Of a stretch of 33,612 nucleotides of DNA, positions 32,371 through 33,612 are shown piece after piece. The position numbers were made by a program, and so were the translations under genes. Under the pieces are notes generated by a model. The model was not told the DNA's origin, did not search any database, and saw only the letters and a list, made by a program, of their open reading frames with translations. Source of the stretch: Armatimonadota bacterium (GTDB taxonomy: Bacteria > Armatimonadota > UBA5829 > DSUL01); the NCBI GenBank assembly GCA_020846715.1, contig JADLDK010000042.1, positions 1 through 33,612 of the forward strand, given 5' to 3'. The first letter of the stretch is position 1; the number at the start of each line of letters is the position of its first letter.

Positions 32371-33171
32371 CTATGTCCAGCTTTCGCACCCGGCAAAGGA
32401 CATATGCTTTGACTCTATGTAGCGCGGCCGGGCCACATAGCTGTTCACTCCGGGGACGGCCTCACCGCGCAACAGGAGCGCACACGGCCACGGCTCATCT
32501 GAGAGGATGCGGGTCGTAGTAGGAATGTAGCGAATAGTCAAGCCTGCCCTGCGCCTGGGTGAGTTGTTTGCCTCTGAGCCATGGATGATATTGGGGTGGT
32601 GCACGGAAACATCGCCTGCGTTCAAAATGACATCTACGGCCTGGGAAGCGTCAACCAGACTCGGATCTATCTCTGAACTAAGGACGCTCTCCACCTCTGA
32701 GTTAATCTGAAGTTGCTGCAGATCCATCGTCTGCGACCCTGGAATTACCCGCATGCAGCCGTTTTCAGGCGTAGAGTCGTCCACAGCCAGCCAGAGAGTC
32801 ACAACCTCCATCGGCTCCAGGGGCCAGTAACTCCCGTCCTGATGCCACAGCACTGGCTTGCCGTCAAACGGCGGCTTGGCGATGTAGTGCGATGCGAACA
32901 GGGCCATGTTTGGACCGACAAACTGCTCCGCGATATCAAGCAGCCCCGGATCGCTTATTAGGCGCACCCAGAACGGATCATCCGCGACCAGTGTGTGGCC
33001 GAACTGCTCTGGACGCAACTCGGGATGCTGCTGCTGAAGCCACTCTACGTGATTGCGAGCTTCCTGCACAAGTTCGGGGCTGATAGCGCTTCGAAAGATG
33101 GCGTAGCCGTCGCGGTCGTACATCTCTTTTCCGGAGGCAACGCGGCTTGATGAGACTTCCGGGGTAGACAT
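32371..33171 (-). CDS. Phytanoyl-CoA dioxygenase (PhyH) family protein
   Basis: The 266-residue protein belongs to the Fe(II)/2-oxoglutarate-dependent PhyH family. The iron-binding facial triad is likely His/Asp in 'LWHQDGSYWPLEPM' and a distal His in 'SVHHPNIIHGSEANNSPRRR', with the Arg (of 'SPRRRAGLTIRY') available to bind 2-oxoglutarate. Other landmarks are 'YDRDGYAIFRSAISPELV' at the N-terminus and 'NGCMRVIPGSQ'. Related enzymes hydroxylate fatty acyls, small metabolites or modified amino acids, and the substrate here is unknown. The ATG at 33171 has AGGAGA about 10 nt upstream, and a promoter-like pair sits at 33211-33238. The gene is followed closely on the same strand by the MFS exporter, which could move a product. 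Confidence 0.9.
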   Translation of the reverse strand: MSTPEVSSSRVASGKEMYDRDGYAIFRSAISPELVQEARNHVEWLQQQHPELRPEQFGHTLVADDPFWVRLISDPGLLDIAEQFVGPNMALFASHYIAKPPFDGKPVLWHQDGSYWPLEPMEVVTLWLAVDDSTPENGCMRVIPGSQTMDLQQLQINSEVESVLSSEIDPSLVDASQAVDVILNAGDVSVHHPNIIHGSEANNSPRRRAGLTIRYIPTTTRILSDEPWPCALLLRGEAVPGVNSYVARPRYIESKHMSFAGCESWT

Positions 33172-33210
33172 AGGTCGGTTTCTCCTGAGCTAAGAGTAGA
33201 GGTCATTTAG

Positions 33211-33238
33211 AGTATACCACCGTCACTCAGGTCGTCCA
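33211..33238 (-). promoter_or_regulatory. Probable sigma-70-type promoter of the PhyH gene
   Basis: On the minus strand TATACT (plus 33211-33216) is a 5/6 match to a -10 and TGGACG (33233-33238) a 4/6 match to a -35, separated by 16 nt. This would start transcription about 33 nt upstream of the ATG at 33171, just below the terminator of the upstream gene. Confidence 0.45.
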
Positions 33239-33252
33239 CCCGTAATCACACG

Positions 33253-33281
33253 AAAAAGGCCCCGGGGATTCCCCCGGGGCC
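33253..33281 (-). terminator. Strong intrinsic terminator of the PEP-CTERM gene
   Basis: A perfect 10-bp GC-rich stem (33258-33267 with 33272-33281) over a 4-nt loop is followed on the minus strand by TTTTT (A at 33253-33257 on plus). It lies 71 nt after the stop of the PEP-CTERM gene and separates it from the PhyH transcript. Confidence 0.92.
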
Positions 33282-33351
33282 GAAGATCTCTATTCACTGG
33301 GAGCCAACTACAGGTGGTCTGGCAGGACTACCAAGCTGAACCTTCCCGAGT

Positions 33352-33612
33352 TTAGCGGCGGCGGCGCAGTCCGAGCAGACTGGTAAGCCCCAGACCTGCC
33401 AACACCATTGAGGCTGGCTCAGGCACAGGCGGCGTGCTGATGAAGGCAGACACTTTCGTAATGCCGCCAGTCGCTGTCGGATCGAGCAGCAGCGTGCCAT
33501 CCTGGAAGCCTGGGATGCCAGTCGTCAGATTCACGAGGCGATAGTTCACCGGCCCAATAGTGGTATCGGTCGGCGACGCCCACTTGATCTCAACAAAACC
33601 ACTGTTAAACGC
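33352..33612 (-). CDS. PEP-CTERM sorting-domain protein, N-terminus outside window
   Basis: The minus-strand frame is open from 33612 through to the TAA/TAG at 33352, so the visible 86 residues are the C-terminus of a longer protein; the GTG at 33549 is internal. The tail has the complete PEP-CTERM architecture: 'PVPEPASMVLAGLGL', a hydrophobic stretch and a basic 'LRRRR' end. Such tails target proteins to the exosortase/PEP-CTERM export and anchoring system, in which the tail is cut and the protein is sorted to the envelope. The visible upstream part ('NSGFVEIKWASPTDTTIGPV', 'LVNLTTGIPGFQDGTLLLDP') has no obvious known domain. The exosortase itself is not in the window. Confidence 0.92.
   Translation of the reverse strand, partial: AFNSGFVEIKWASPTDTTIGPVNYRLVNLTTGIPGFQDGTLLLDPTATGGITKVSAFISTPPVPEPASMVLAGLGLTSLLGLRRRR

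Overview
The window is a gene-dense, mostly house-keeping stretch of about 33.6 kb from a diderm (outer-membrane) bacterium with moderately high GC. The sequence-based clues are a C-terminal PEP-CTERM sorting tail, lipoprotein and Tat signal peptides, an LptA/LptD-like outer-membrane protein, Tat-exported Gfo/Idh and sugar-isomerase proteins, and several GTG/TTG starts. This mix fits lineages such as Armatimonadota, Planctomycetota or Verrucomicrobiota. Armatimonadota is my best guess, from gene content only. I see no rRNA, tRNA, CRISPR array, insertion sequence, phage gene or attachment site.

Layout. 1-343: tail of a beta-rich exported(?) protein. 429-3546 (minus): a three-gene run encoding a SUMF1-like lipoprotein, a Tat-type Gfo/Idh oxidoreductase and a Tat-type sugar-phosphate-isomerase-like TIM barrel. 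3518-4522 (plus): an ApbE flavin transferase whose 5' end overlaps the divergent SUMF1-like gene. 4619-6301: ilvD (branched-chain amino acids). 6722-8125: a 2-oxoacid dehydrogenase E2 with two subunit-binding domains. 8454-11488: Hsp20 and Lon (proteostasis). 11572-13959: heavy-metal P1B ATPase. 13964-18045: M20 deacylase, a second Gfo/Idh protein and an exported GHL10-type glycosyl-hydrolase-like protein. 18060-20034 (minus): ispH and a methyltransferase. 20128-21866: a NarL-type two-component pair.

21934-23671 (minus): three consecutive TlpA-like thioredoxins. Divergent from them at 23775-25802 is a protein joining an invasin-like Ig domain, an LptA/OstA segment and an LptD-like barrel. 25953-27104: a ParB-family protein ending in an eight-cysteine, probably zinc-binding, domain. 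27171-29568 (minus): an SGNH-like protein and an MBOAT acyltransferase, probably for O-acylation of an exported glycan. 29813-30088: a small CxxC protein. 30179-33171 (minus): a methyltransferase, an EntS-like MFS exporter and a PhyH-type dioxygenase. 33352-33612 (minus): the C-terminal end of a PEP-CTERM protein, followed by a strong terminator.

No single large new system is evident. The most unusual pieces are the ParB/eight-cysteine fusion, the Ig-LptA-LptD-like protein next to the thioredoxin cluster, the P1B ATPase with mixed metal-site motifs, the E2 with tandem peripheral-subunit-binding domains and the overlapping divergent starts at 3518-3546.
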